Shown: positions 35,384 to 44,087, counted from the stretch's first letter. The stretch is DNA of 64,000 nucleotides from Chryseobacterium echinoideorum (GCF_007474535.1 NZ_VKNW01000004.1:1-64000); one strand, 5' to 3'. Notes: a model not told the origin generated them from the sequence alone. Program-made: numbers and translations.

Positions 35384-35602
35384 ATGTTATTAGCAACGCA
35401 ATTAGAGAGGGTATTTATACTCAACGATAAAGGACAACAAATTAAACTGACCGACCCCGAACCAAAATGGAGCGTGGAAGCCGTAATGAATTTCTATGCA
35501 AATTCTTATCCGATACTGACCACTGCCAAAGTATCTGCCCCTGTTATCCGTGACGATACAATACAGTACCGATTTGAGAGTGTAATGGGAACGAAAGGTT
35601 AA
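35384..35602 (+). CDS. PRTRC system protein C
   Basis: 72 residues, with the family pattern 'RVFILNDKGQQIKLTDPEP' and 'MNFYANSYPILTTAKVSAP'. PRTRC-C is the smallest member of the set and resembles a small ubiquitin-like beta fold, which would fit with a ThiF-type enzyme in the same cassette; that link is inference. Confidence 0.82.
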   Translation: MLLATQLERVFILNDKGQQIKLTDPEPKWSVEAVMNFYANSYPILTTAKVSAPVIRDDTIQYRFESVMGTKG

Positions 35603-35619
35603 ACCAAAAATCAAAAAAA

Positions 35620-36774
35620 ATGAATTATGCAACGCAATATCATATCGGGCATCATCAAAACCCCACAGCAACCCAAACAGCGGACTTTGCACAAACAGTT
35701 GGGCGAGTTCGCAGATTGGATGCAAAGACCAAAGAACGCAGACGAAATAAGAAAAGACAAACTGAAATCGGTACCCATAGCGGTACTACCAATGGTTTTC
35801 TAAAATGCTCATTTCTGCCTAAACTGCAAGAAGCACAAACCGTACAGGCTTGTGGAAAATCGGAAAAGACGGAAAGGGATTTCTATCAGTCCCTTTCCAA
35901 ACTTGCAGGGCATTACGGTATACAACCTATGCAGTCCAGGCAATACGGCTATCCCTACAATATCGCTTTAGCTTTGGATGCCACAGAGGAACAGTTAAGA
36001 AAGAAGTTTCGTGATTGGGAAGAACTCCGTTTGATACAGGATAGTAAGAAAACGTATTTCGTAAGTGAAGAACGGTACAGTACAGGTGCAACCCTGTATT
36101 ACATTCCCGTAGTGCCATTGTACCGACTATCTAAGCATCCCAATCGCAAGCAAGCCGTACAGCTATTGCAGTCGGTGTGTGCGTACCTATACCACATTGC
36201 AGATGTTCCTTACTATCGACAGGAAAACAGTTATCTGTATTGGATGTATGAAATGGTAACAGAGTGGATTGTAAGCGATGACGAGAATGAGGACACGACA
36301 ACGTATTTAAGCGAGATTAGGCAATCAGAACAGATAGGCGAACGCATGGAACAGAAAATTTACAACAAGCACAATTTGAGCCGATTTGCCCTCCGTTTAA
36401 ATTCCTTTAAAATCAAAGATAGCTTTGACCAAGATTGCTACAAACTGGCAAGTGAAGCCTTTGCCCTGTATGAAAAATACCCAGATGCCACCATAAAACG
36501 CAATGCCCTGCCAAACGGAGAAGCTTGCGAAGAAGATATGGAAAATAGTATAGGTATGGAAAAGTACGTTTCGTTCTGTGCCGATGCAAAAGGTATTTTG
36601 TTCCAAACACTTTTCGACAGCGTGAACACCGAGTTGCAGGAATACGGACAGATGGAAGAACCCACCATTGTAAAACAGTTTGATGGTAGTGACATTACGA
36701 CCAATACCCTTGAATTTGAAAACCGTGTTTTTGCCTTAATTGAGGAATTGATATACATACTGAATAACTTTTAG
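35620..36774 (+). CDS. Probable PRTRC-associated protein (F position), N-terminus uncertain
   Basis: Open for 384 codons from ATG 35620. From about residue 85 on ('KTERDFYQSLSKLAGHYGIQ') the sequence looks like one folded domain with many Tyr ('TLYYIPVVPLYRLSKH'), unrecognised but in the PRTRC F position between C and B. The first 80 residues are rich in Thr, Gln and Arg and overlap a 58-codon frame (35627-35803) whose translation looks more protein-like. The true start may therefore be internal, for example Met104 (MQSRQYGYPYNI). Confidence 0.6.
   Translation: MNYATQYHIGHHQNPTATQTADFAQTVGRVRRLDAKTKERRRNKKRQTEIGTHSGTTNGFLKCSFLPKLQEAQTVQACGKSEKTERDFYQSLSKLAGHYGIQPMQSRQYGYPYNIALALDATEEQLRKKFRDWEELRLIQDSKKTYFVSEERYSTGATLYYIPVVPLYRLSKHPNRKQAVQLLQSVCAYLYHIADVPYYRQENSYLYWMYEMVTEWIVSDDENEDTTTYLSEIRQSEQIGERMEQKIYNKHNLSRFALRLNSFKIKDSFDQDCYKLASEAFALYEKYPDATIKRNALPNGEACEEDMENSIGMEKYVSFCADAKGILFQTLFDSVNTELQEYGQMEEPTIVKQFDGSDITTNTLEFENRVFALIEELIYILNNF
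35627..35803 (+). CDS. Possible small gene overlapping the PRTRC F-position gene
   Basis: A 58-residue frame starting MQRNIISGIIKTPQQPKQRT and including 'LHKQLGEFADWMQRPKNADE', ending VPIAVLPMVF. It starts 24 bp behind the PRTRC C stop and has a balanced, amphipathic composition, unlike the overlapping frame. No family recognised. Either this is the real gene and the larger one starts later, or it is chance. Confidence 0.4.
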   Translation: MQRNIISGIIKTPQQPKQRTLHKQLGEFADWMQRPKNADEIRKDKLKSVPIAVLPMVF

Positions 36775-36784
36775 ATACACAAAC

Positions 36785-37498
36785 ATGAAAGATATAACAC
36801 AAGACTTCGGAACGCTTTACCACCCTTTATCGGCTTTGGTTTTTTACCAAACCAAAGGGAATAATAAATACACCTATGTAGAACATTTTGATATGGACAA
36901 GAACGGTAATCCTATCAACGCCCATCCTTTGACCGAAAGAGAAGCCAAAGTATTGGCAAAAGCACTCAATACCAAAAAGGAAAAGAGCAAGGCATTTTTA
37001 AAATCTAACGGCATTCTGCCTACCAACGTCCTGCACATTAATCCGAGTGAAAACGGTACGGTACTTTGGTACACCAAGCCACGAAAAGTAAAAATGTACT
37101 TTACTGAAAGTCTTGAAATACCAAACGGTACGGCACAAGTACCCTCAATGCTTTGGTATGCAAGCAAGCAGAGTGTAGTTGTTTTTGCCCTTGATAAAGA
37201 CCACAGACCTACCGAGAAAACCGCATTGTTTCACGCACCATTTTTCAATGTTTACGAGGACGGACACGTATGTATGGGAACTGTAGATATCAATATCAAA
37301 AATTCTGCTTCGGTTGAAGAATTTATGCAAGCGTGGGAAAGCTACTTTTTTAACAGCTATTTCAGCCACTTGGTAAACGAACACAACCCCGTAAAAGGAA
37401 ACTGTGTAAGCCTTTGGAAAGACCTCATCGGCACAGACAAAGCCTTTCCTAAAGATGTATTGAAAAATACAAACAAGACCATAAAAACGATATTGTAA
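36785..37498 (+). CDS. PRTRC system protein B
   Basis: 237 residues. The family elements 'ALVFYQTKGNNKYTYVEHF', 'WYTKPRKVKMYF' and 'HAPFFNVYEDGHVCMGTVDI' are visible; the last resembles E2-like/ubiquitin-conjugating-type strands with a central Cys. It overlaps the ThiF gene by one base (TAATG). B next to C and ThiF supports a ubiquitin-like relay model for the cassette, not proven. Confidence 0.85.
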   Translation: MKDITQDFGTLYHPLSALVFYQTKGNNKYTYVEHFDMDKNGNPINAHPLTEREAKVLAKALNTKKEKSKAFLKSNGILPTNVLHINPSENGTVLWYTKPRKVKMYFTESLEIPNGTAQVPSMLWYASKQSVVVFALDKDHRPTEKTALFHAPFFNVYEDGHVCMGTVDINIKNSASVEEFMQAWESYFFNSYFSHLVNEHNPVKGNCVSLWKDLIGTDKAFPKDVLKNTNKTIKTIL

Positions 37499-38304
37499 TG
37501 AGCAAAGAAATTTTAAAAGTCCATTTTACGGACAGCGATTTGATAAACCCTACCAACCCGATAACAGTAAACGTAATCGGTGCAGGTGGTACAGGCTCAA
37601 AAGTAATGACTGCCTTGCTTGAAATGAACCACAGCCTAAACGAGTTAGGACACGCAGGGTTGTTTATTCGTCTTTGGGATAATGATATAATTACCCAAGC
37701 CAATTTAGGAAGACAGCGTTTTGCAGAAAGTGAGGTCGGTTTGTACAAATCCGTTGCTATCATTAATCGCATAAACCGCTTCTCAGGTACGAACTGGAAA
37801 GCGGAAGCAAGGAAATTTGGAAAAGACAATAACGGCAAATTTCCCGATAACGTCGGAGCAAGTATTTATATTTCCTGTGTAGATAGCGTAAAAGCAAGAT
37901 TTGAAATTGCAGATATATTGAGTGAATTGAGCAACGGAAGAGCCTATTCCAACCGCCCACGCTATTGGTTAGAATTTGGCAACAGCAAACATACAGGGCA
38001 AGTTTTACTATCCACCATAGGGAAAATTCGCCAACCCAATTCAGAGAAATACGAAACGGTGGCGAGCCTGCCAATGGTTACGGATGAATTTGGCGAACTG
38101 CTCAAACAGTCCGAACTGGAAGACGACACACCGAGCTGTTCCCTTGCCGAAGCCTTGGAAAAACAGGACTTGTTTATCAATTCCTCATTGGTGCAGATGG
38201 GTTGTTCACTGTTATGGGGTATGTTTAGGAATGGTTTGACACCATACAGGGGATTTTTTCACAACCTGAAAGATTTCCGAACCCATCCTATAAAAGTCGC
38301 CTGA
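37498..38304 (+). CDS. PRTRC system ThiF family protein
   Basis: 268 residues. The nucleotide-binding motif 'VNVIGAGGTGSKVMTALL' and 'RLWDNDIITQANLGRQRF' (catalytic Arg region) identify the E1/ThiF adenylyltransferase fold. The downstream 'CSLAEALEKQDLFIN' carries the usual Cys region. ThiF enzymes activate the C-terminus of small ubiquitin-like proteins with ATP; the partner here could be PRTRC C. It is the last gene of the set; a terminator follows. Confidence 0.88.
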   Translation: MSKEILKVHFTDSDLINPTNPITVNVIGAGGTGSKVMTALLEMNHSLNELGHAGLFIRLWDNDIITQANLGRQRFAESEVGLYKSVAIINRINRFSGTNWKAEARKFGKDNNGKFPDNVGASIYISCVDSVKARFEIADILSELSNGRAYSNRPRYWLEFGNSKHTGQVLLSTIGKIRQPNSEKYETVASLPMVTDEFGELLKQSELEDDTPSCSLAEALEKQDLFINSSLVQMGCSLLWGMFRNGLTPYRGFFHNLKDFRTHPIKVA

Positions 38305-38650
38305 TTGGAAAATCGGGCGGCAAAAAGACACTCCCTCCCGATGATCGGGACAGTCTTTTTGCATAAATCGGAGCAACCTCTTGGTAAAATGGAATACCTA
38401 CCCACCATTCATTCCGGCACATTTTACCAAACAGTTTGCGACATTATTTGAGGGATATTCATTATCCCTTTTGTTGTTTTAGGGAACTTCTTTTCTTGCC
38501 ACATTGGCGACCAAAGAAAAGAAGCAAAAGAACGCCGCTTGGTTAGACTAACGTTTATATTTTAGTAAATTCGCTATGAATTAACAATCGATTATTCTTT
38601 TGTTTCTTAAATAAGTTGCTTACAGAGAATAATAAAAAACATAATCATTC
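38305..38650. other. Intergenic region between the PRTRC set and the cargo operon
   Basis: 346 bp with the PRTRC terminator (38320-38362), a second inverted repeat CTTCTTTTCTT / AAAGAAAAGAAG (38487-38497, 38513-38524), and then an AT-rich promoter zone for the cargo operon. Base composition drops from there on, marking the cargo boundary. No gene seen. Confidence 0.5.
38320..38362 (+). terminator. Terminator behind the ThiF gene
   Basis: Outer stem GCAAAAAGAC / GTCTTTTTGC (10 bp, 23-nt loop) with an inner palindrome TCCCGAT-G-ATCGGGA (38336-38350). Confidence 0.7.
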
Positions 38651-41059
38651 ATGGCAATTAATGAAGCTACACTACAAGCTAGGTTAGATAGAGTTTTGGC
38701 TACAGTTTTTCCTACTTTCAAAGAAGTCAAGGTTGAGCACCAAAAATCTTTCAGCATAAAATTTGGACATCATAATGTTGATGTTGATTTAAAAGAACCA
38801 TCCAACTATCCTTCAAGAGCAATCTTTGACATTCTCTTAACCATTGAAGGAAAAAATATTATCCTGCTGGAACTCAAAAGAGAAGAATTGACACTTATGG
38901 AAGAAGATGTCTTACAAGGTATTTCTTATGCAAGGCTTGTACATCCTATGCCTCCATTAACCTTGATTTCTAATGGCTTGGATAACCAATTTTATAATAC
39001 ATACACAAAAGAAAAAATTGAAACAACCAGTGTTGATTTTGATTTTATCCATAAACTAACGAATAATTCCTTTTCCCTCGCCACAAATGATTTTAAGAAT
39101 GCTGTTAATCTCCTATTAAATCGTGAGCCGGAACTTTTTTCCAAAGTCATCAACCAGATAACGGAAACAAAGTTTGGGAGGATGTTGGGAGACCTAGATG
39201 ATTTTACAAAATCTATTTCCCCTGATTTTCTTATAGAAAGGCAGAGCATAGCCAAAGTATTATCTCATTTTTCAAAAGGTTCAGCACTGGTCGGTATAAT
39301 TGGCTCTGCATTTTCCGGTAAAACTAACTTGCTGTATCAATTCTTTCTAAAAGTAAAGAGTAATAAAGATTTTCTCCTCTATCTTGATTGTAGTGATCAT
39401 AACTATTCTATATTTCAGCAACTAGCAAATCATTTTACTCAAAATGCCAAAATATCAATTTCTAAGGATAAAATACGAGAATGGCTCATAAATTCACTTA
39501 CCGACTTACCTGAAGGTAAATTTTACTTATTGCTTGATAATTTTAATAATGATATTCCTGAAGCGATCAAAAGTGAAATAATCGAATTAATCGATATTTT
39601 CAAAGGTGTAAATCATCATACACTTTATACAATTGATGAATTTAATTACAAAAGAGTTGCTTATGTAGAAAACAGACAGTATAAAACAATTATAGGCGAA
39701 CAGAGTCAGTTGATACAACTTGATGAACTTAGCGATGACGAATACAATGCGACTAATCAACTTCTCTTTGACGAATATAGAATAGCTATTGAGCATGGAG
39801 GACACTATACACCAGAATATCGTGAGCCAAGGATATTAAGGCATTTGATTTCTCTATATCGTGAAGAAGGAGAAGTGGATAAAGAAAAGTTTACGAAAAT
39901 AGATGCAGTTCCTAATGTTAATCTTTTGTATGCTTTTTCATCCAATAAGACTTATACTAAGCAGATTAAGGATCTATATAATAAAATTGTATTCTGTTTC
40001 TTTGCCGAAAAAGAACTACGCAAGAGTAATGCCGATTTGAGTATAATGGCTTCTGGAAGTGGAGCTATAACAACCAATACTTTTAAGAGATTTTTTTCAG
40101 ATGATTTTGAGACATTGATCAAATCATCGGTCGTTGTATTCAGAGATATCAGGAACGGGATGACTATTATCTATCCCAAATTCCAAGAATTAGTAGCCAC
40201 ACATTCTATTCCTTTAATCAGTAACCTTTTGATTCAAGAAAGTAATAAAGGTAAATCATATGAAGAGTTATGTAAACTGCTAATCGATACCGTAACCCCA
40301 ATTCCATACTGTGATATTGTTGCTACTGGTGTTCTTATGGAAATAGCAAAAAGGAATGAAGTAGATCTATTCTCGGAGTTAATACAACAACTTCTAAAAA
40401 CTCCTCCACGTTTTGAAAAAGTCGAAGGCGGAACTAAAGTCCTAATGTATTCCGAAGGTATAGGTCATATCCAAATTAACTTTGAAGATGATATGGATGA
40501 AGGTGGGTTTGTAGCAGATTTTCTTCCTTATGCAATACTATCTCAAATCGCTTCATACCCTTTAGGGTTAGTAGACAATGAAAAATACTCTTTATATGCC
40601 TTTCATCTTTATTTGATGTATGAAGTCGGCTCCAGCAAGGAATTTCTTCGCAGGGCTGATGTTAGATCATGGGAAAACATGAAGTCTTTGGAAAGCTTTG
40701 ATTGGGAAGGCGTAGGACATTTGATTAGCGGGCATGAGGGAATCATAGAGCCTATAGTACAGTCTATTTTAAAATGTTTCCTTTCTATTCCTGAAGAAAT
40801 AGTAAAGTTGTATGAAAGAGGATTTAAAGAGAATAATATCAATCTACTTTATCGGATATACTTGGCGCTAAGAACCATGACAAATTATACCGACTCTAAA
40901 TTGGCAAAGATTGCGAAAGATTATGTAGCGAAATTTAATGAATATTTCAATTCTTTTATGGCTGAATTTCTTTCAAAAGATGTTGAAGACCTAGATGAAA
41001 GAGAAAAATTGAGACTTAAACTTTTGAAGTTAAAGACGAAAGATCAAGATAATGAATAA
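38651..41059 (+). CDS. Nuclease-like domain fused to a P-loop NTPase; candidate defence protein
   Basis: 802 residues. N-terminal domain (about 1-150): Asp60 in 'IFDILLTIEG', Glu74 and Lys76 in 'ILLELKREEL', then 'VLQGISYARLV', the order D...ExK...Q of PD-(D/E)XK nucleases of the HsdR-N type. NTPase domain (about 195-420): Walker A GSAFSGKT at 218-225, and a Walker B-like 'FYLLLDNFNND' with Asp296. The remaining 380 residues are helical, without recognised repeats. Nuclease plus STAND-like NTPase plus helical sensor is the layout of Avs-type antiphage proteins. The gene starts an AT-rich three-gene operon on the ICE. Function is inferred from layout. Confidence 0.7.
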   Translation: MAINEATLQARLDRVLATVFPTFKEVKVEHQKSFSIKFGHHNVDVDLKEPSNYPSRAIFDILLTIEGKNIILLELKREELTLMEEDVLQGISYARLVHPMPPLTLISNGLDNQFYNTYTKEKIETTSVDFDFIHKLTNNSFSLATNDFKNAVNLLLNREPELFSKVINQITETKFGRMLGDLDDFTKSISPDFLIERQSIAKVLSHFSKGSALVGIIGSAFSGKTNLLYQFFLKVKSNKDFLLYLDCSDHNYSIFQQLANHFTQNAKISISKDKIREWLINSLTDLPEGKFYLLLDNFNNDIPEAIKSEIIELIDIFKGVNHHTLYTIDEFNYKRVAYVENRQYKTIIGEQSQLIQLDELSDDEYNATNQLLFDEYRIAIEHGGHYTPEYREPRILRHLISLYREEGEVDKEKFTKIDAVPNVNLLYAFSSNKTYTKQIKDLYNKIVFCFFAEKELRKSNADLSIMASGSGAITTNTFKRFFSDDFETLIKSSVVVFRDIRNGMTIIYPKFQELVATHSIPLISNLLIQESNKGKSYEELCKLLIDTVTPIPYCDIVATGVLMEIAKRNEVDLFSELIQQLLKTPPRFEKVEGGTKVLMYSEGIGHIQINFEDDMDEGGFVADFLPYAILSQIASYPLGLVDNEKYSLYAFHLYLMYEVGSSKEFLRRADVRSWENMKSLESFDWEGVGHLISGHEGIIEPIVQSILKCFLSIPEEIVKLYERGFKENNINLLYRIYLALRTMTNYTDSKLAKIAKDYVAKFNEYFNSFMAEFLSKDVEDLDEREKLRLKLLKLKTKDQDNE

Positions 41060-41082
41060 GTAAGAAAATCAAATAAAACAAA

Positions 41083-41769
41083 TTGGAATTAATATCTAAC
41101 AGTACTGGGAATTGGGAAATTTATAGAATTATTGGCAATGAAACATCTGAAGCTTTCATTGTTCGATTACCCAAAATGAATTTTAGTAACACCAAAACAA
41201 AATCCTACATCATTAATTATCAAATCATAAAGAGCATAGGTCTTCCAACCTTAAAAACTGTTGAAGAATTTGAATCTGAGAATCGAATAGGAATAAAAAC
41301 AGAAGATTTGAACTACCAAAAGGAATGGATATATGTTACATACAATAGCCTATATAGCGACTCTAAAAAGCTAGTAGATATGTTAAGTCAGAACTTCATT
41401 AAAATAGATGAAAACAAAAAATCTCCAGAGTATGAAGAATTTAGATATAGAAACAAGTTGAAAGAAATCACAAATTTTGACGAGTTTATTAAAGGGGTAA
41501 AAATTGATCTATCGCTTGCTACAGAGAGAGATGTTTTAATTGAATTTGATTCATATTTTTTTGGAACCCGAAGAGACTCAGATACTTCATGTATCGATTA
41601 TAAAATTGTTGATTTAGACAATATTTACACAAATACTAGAAAAACACGAAAAGAACTTTTAGCTGATAATTTTTATGAATTCAAGAGAGCAATAAAAGGT
41701 TTTGTAAAATATTTTGTGATTCTAGAGAACCAACCTAATTACGAACAGTATTTAGATAAAATATTTTAA
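41083..41769 (+). CDS. Unrecognised protein, possibly a degenerate kinase fold
   Basis: 228 residues from a TTG start at 41083, 23 bp behind the previous stop; no better start is seen. 'NWEIYRIIGNETSEAFIVRL' at the N-terminus, a helix 'YQIIKSIGLPTLKTVEEF', a hinge-like 'NRIGIKTEDLN', and 'DYKIVDLDNIYTN' near the C-terminus follow the order of small protein-kinase-like folds, with IVDLD in the place of the metal-binding DFG. The glycine loop and catalytic HRD are not convincing. It is an operon partner of the nuclease/NTPase gene. Kinase call is weak. Confidence 0.55.
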   Translation: MELISNSTGNWEIYRIIGNETSEAFIVRLPKMNFSNTKTKSYIINYQIIKSIGLPTLKTVEEFESENRIGIKTEDLNYQKEWIYVTYNSLYSDSKKLVDMLSQNFIKIDENKKSPEYEEFRYRNKLKEITNFDEFIKGVKIDLSLATERDVLIEFDSYFFGTRRDSDTSCIDYKIVDLDNIYTNTRKTRKELLADNFYEFKRAIKGFVKYFVILENQPNYEQYLDKIF

Positions 41770-41822
41770 GAGTGTAATCAATGACATTCTATTTAATAAT
41801 TCGAATCAATATAATTTATTAG

Positions 41823-42812
41823 ATGGTAGAAACAAACATATCAATAGCCGTAAACAGGAAATCCGATATTACCTTATTAGAGCAAACAATTATAGGGAAC
41901 AAGTTCCAATTTCCGGTTTACATTCGGGAATATGAATTTAGCTATCAAATAGATTTTACAAGTGATTATGAGGAATGGGAATTAGACACTGCCATTCTCA
42001 ATTCTTTTCCCGGATATGAATTTACTACTGACCTTGAAAAAGGGCGTAAAGAAATACGAGTTCAGATTTCCCGATACCAATCAGAATTATCAACTGATGG
42101 CTGGGGAAGAAGAATTGAAAATCCTTTAGATGAAACTAAATATCTTGTAAAAGAATCGGTAAGTAAACCTGAAAAATTCAATCCTCAAATCAAAGTTCTA
42201 TTTGAAGATAAAGAGCAGTACTACTTTGTAAATATTGTGGATGGTGTTAACAGTGCTACTGAAGAAAAAGGGTTTTTACTTTTGGATCATTTTAAAACCA
42301 ATGAAACTGATGAAGCAACATTTTTTAAGGATAGATTGTATAAATCTCCTTTAGAAGCCTTTAATTCAGGATACTATAAGTTGTCTCAATTAGTAGATAA
42401 GGATTTTAGTGCTTACATTGAAAACAAAAAGAAGGAAAACAGGGCAATTCAGAAACTACCACGAAAAATCATCAGGGATTTTATAAATGCTTGTAACGCT
42501 TCCGACGATAGTAGTATCGTGAAAAATCTTGACGAAAATATCGCTTTTGAAGGGCGCAAAAACTGGAAAACTATATTTGAAACTGAAGGTCTTTCAAAAT
42601 TCAAAGAATATTTGAACTCATCCGAACAACAATTGTGTGGGAAGAATTTTAAAATTCGATCATCTTGGGCTTTTAACTTACCAAATGTGACTATTGGTGT
42701 CAAATATTTTCCGCCAGCTACAGAACATAATATGAACCCTACACAAAAATACGAGCAGATAAAATTTGTATTAAATGATAAAAAAATTGTCAATATTCTA
42801 TATGAATATTAG
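41823..42812 (+). CDS. Unrecognised protein with possible NTF2-like C-terminal domain
   Basis: 329 residues, soluble. The first 200 are mostly beta ('FQFPVYIREYEFSYQIDF', 'IKVLFEDKEQYYFVNIVD'). The last 110 ('IIRDFINACNASDDSSIVKN' to 'IKFVLNDKKIVNILYEY') alternate helix and strand in the way of NTF2/SnoaL-like domains. No catalytic motif named. It lies 53 bp behind the kinase-like gene on the same strand and is the last gene of the cargo operon. Confidence 0.6.
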   Translation: MVETNISIAVNRKSDITLLEQTIIGNKFQFPVYIREYEFSYQIDFTSDYEEWELDTAILNSFPGYEFTTDLEKGRKEIRVQISRYQSELSTDGWGRRIENPLDETKYLVKESVSKPEKFNPQIKVLFEDKEQYYFVNIVDGVNSATEEKGFLLLDHFKTNETDEATFFKDRLYKSPLEAFNSGYYKLSQLVDKDFSAYIENKKKENRAIQKLPRKIIRDFINACNASDDSSIVKNLDENIAFEGRKNWKTIFETEGLSKFKEYLNSSEQQLCGKNFKIRSSWAFNLPNVTIGVKYFPPATEHNMNPTQKYEQIKFVLNDKKIVNILYEY

Positions 42813-42850
42813 TCAGCTATTGGCTGAAATTACTTAATACGTGTGTATGG

Positions 42851-43228
42851 TCATTCTATTGCTCTTTTAAAATCATCAACATCGCTACCAAGTAGCAGAT
42901 AACTTGAAAATCCAATGTCTAAAAGGGATTTCCCAACTTTCTCATCATCGATATCACTATGGGCAACCAGTTTGATTGCAGGATATTTTATCCTTAATTC
43001 TTGAAGCTGTTTAAGCACATTTTGATCGTAAAAATCCAAGTCAACAATACAGACTTTGGGGATTTTGTTCAATGAAGACAACTGTGATAGCCCATTTTCA
43101 ATGCTTTCTGCCCGGCACAGGACTTCCATTCCTGATGCAGCAAGGTCATTACAGATGCTATCAGTTATAGGGCTTTTGTCATTGATAAAAGACAGGGAGA
43201 TTGTTTCTTGTACAGTACCAGTTTTCAT
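42851..43228 (-). CDS. Receiver-like regulatory protein of the ICE
   Basis: 125 residues from ATG 43228 (MKTGTVQETISLSFIND); an open frame to 43285 adds 19 unlikely residues. The fold is receiver-like: 'PKVCIVDLDFYDQNVLKQL' has the Asp at the phosphoacceptor position, and 'IKLVAHSDIDDEKVGKSLLD' follows. The N-terminal acidic pair is reduced to one Asp and the conserved Lys is not obvious, so phosphorylation is uncertain. Similar genes stand next to the HTH pair in related ICEs. Confidence 0.7.
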   Translation of the reverse strand: MKTGTVQETISLSFINDKSPITDSICNDLAASGMEVLCRAESIENGLSQLSSLNKIPKVCIVDLDFYDQNVLKQLQELRIKYPAIKLVAHSDIDDEKVGKSLLDIGFSSYLLLGSDVDDFKRAIE

Positions 43229-43297
43229 ATCGTTACCTTTTTTTGAGTTAGATGAAGTTCCTGCACAAAAAGAAAGCGCAGGCAACTACACTTACCG

Positions 43298-43407
43298 CAC
43301 ATTGAGGTACTGGTATACCCGACAACGAATAAGCGAGCGCCCACGCCTATGGCATGAGCGTTCTTCCTTATCGTCCCGTTGTCTAAAAATTACCAGTTTT
43401 CAATGTG
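43298..43407. repeat. 110-nt structured imperfect palindrome
   Basis: Outer arms CACATTGA (43298-43305) and TCAATGTG (43400-43407), then GGTACTGGTA opposite TACCAG, ACAACG opposite CGTTGT, AATAAG opposite CTTATC, and a centre GCC-TAT-GGC. Nearly the whole stretch can fold on itself. It lies between the receiver gene and the HTH genes and carries no reading frame of note. Confidence 0.6.
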
Positions 43408-43507
43408 GGACTTAAAGCAAAAACACTTTAAGTATTTCTATATTTTACATAGCAAAGATACTAAACTCGTGCCTTTTTGACTGCATATAGTACAAAAAAG
43501 ATTACAG

Positions 43508-43795
43508 TCAAACTGTTTTTTGTGAAATATAATTCTGTTCAAGTATTGTCAGAATATCGCTTTCCTTATAAATAATCTTACCGCCTATCTGTATATACGG
43601 CAGGATATTGTCATCACGGTATTGCTGTAAAGTTCGTTTGCTGATATGGAGCAGCTTACACACATCTTCGCCCGACAGGTATATTTCCCCGTTCATTACA
43701 GGACGGTAATTTTTCAATATACTTTCGATACGGGTTCTTAGCAGCGTTATCATTTCCTGATGGGCAATGATTTCGTCATTCGTGAATAAATCCAT
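43508..43795 (-). CDS. Excisionase-type helix-turn-helix protein
   Basis: 95 residues from ATG 43795 (MDLFTNDEIIAHQEM). The winged HTH 'YLSGEDVCKLLHISKRTLQQ' with 'NILPYIQIGGKIIYKESDIL' is the form of Xis-like proteins of CTnDOT-type elements. It overlaps the end of the next HTH gene by 20 bp. It probably takes part in excision or in control of tra genes. Confidence 0.82.
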   Translation of the reverse strand: MDLFTNDEIIAHQEMITLLRTRIESILKNYRPVMNGEIYLSGEDVCKLLHISKRTLQQYRDDNILPYIQIGGKIIYKESDILTILEQNYISQKTV

Positions 43796-44087
43796 TTTGA
43801 GTAGTATTGTCCGGCTGTCCGGCTTCGAGCAAAGTCTGTACATCCGAGCGTTTATAATAATTTTTGCGGTTCAGTTTTGAATACGGTAAAAGTCCTTTGC
43901 TTTTGAAGTTCTGTAAAGTCCGCTTGGTAATGTTCATCATCAGGCACACTTCCTGGTTATCGAGCCATTGTTCCTCTTTAAAAATTGGCATGTATTTTTT
44001 CGTAGCATTTTCGGTCAGTTCCAAAAGTGCTTTCAGCTCATTTTTCATTCCCTCCAGTACGGACTTTTGTATTGTGATTACTTCCAT
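43776..44087 (-). CDS. Excisionase-type helix-turn-helix protein
   Basis: 103 residues. Helical N-terminus, then 'EVCLMMNITKRTLQNFKSKG' and 'LPYSKLNRKNYYKRSDVQTL', a winged HTH paralogous to its downstream neighbour. The two genes overlap and form one operon on the minus strand. A direct-repeat element (44151-44183) lies 64 bp in front of the start and recurs upstream of traE and traA, so the three promoters may share a regulator. Confidence 0.82.
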   Translation of the reverse strand: MEVITIQKSVLEGMKNELKALLELTENATKKYMPIFKEEQWLDNQEVCLMMNITKRTLQNFKSKGLLPYSKLNRKNYYKRSDVQTLLEAGQPDNTTQNGFIHE

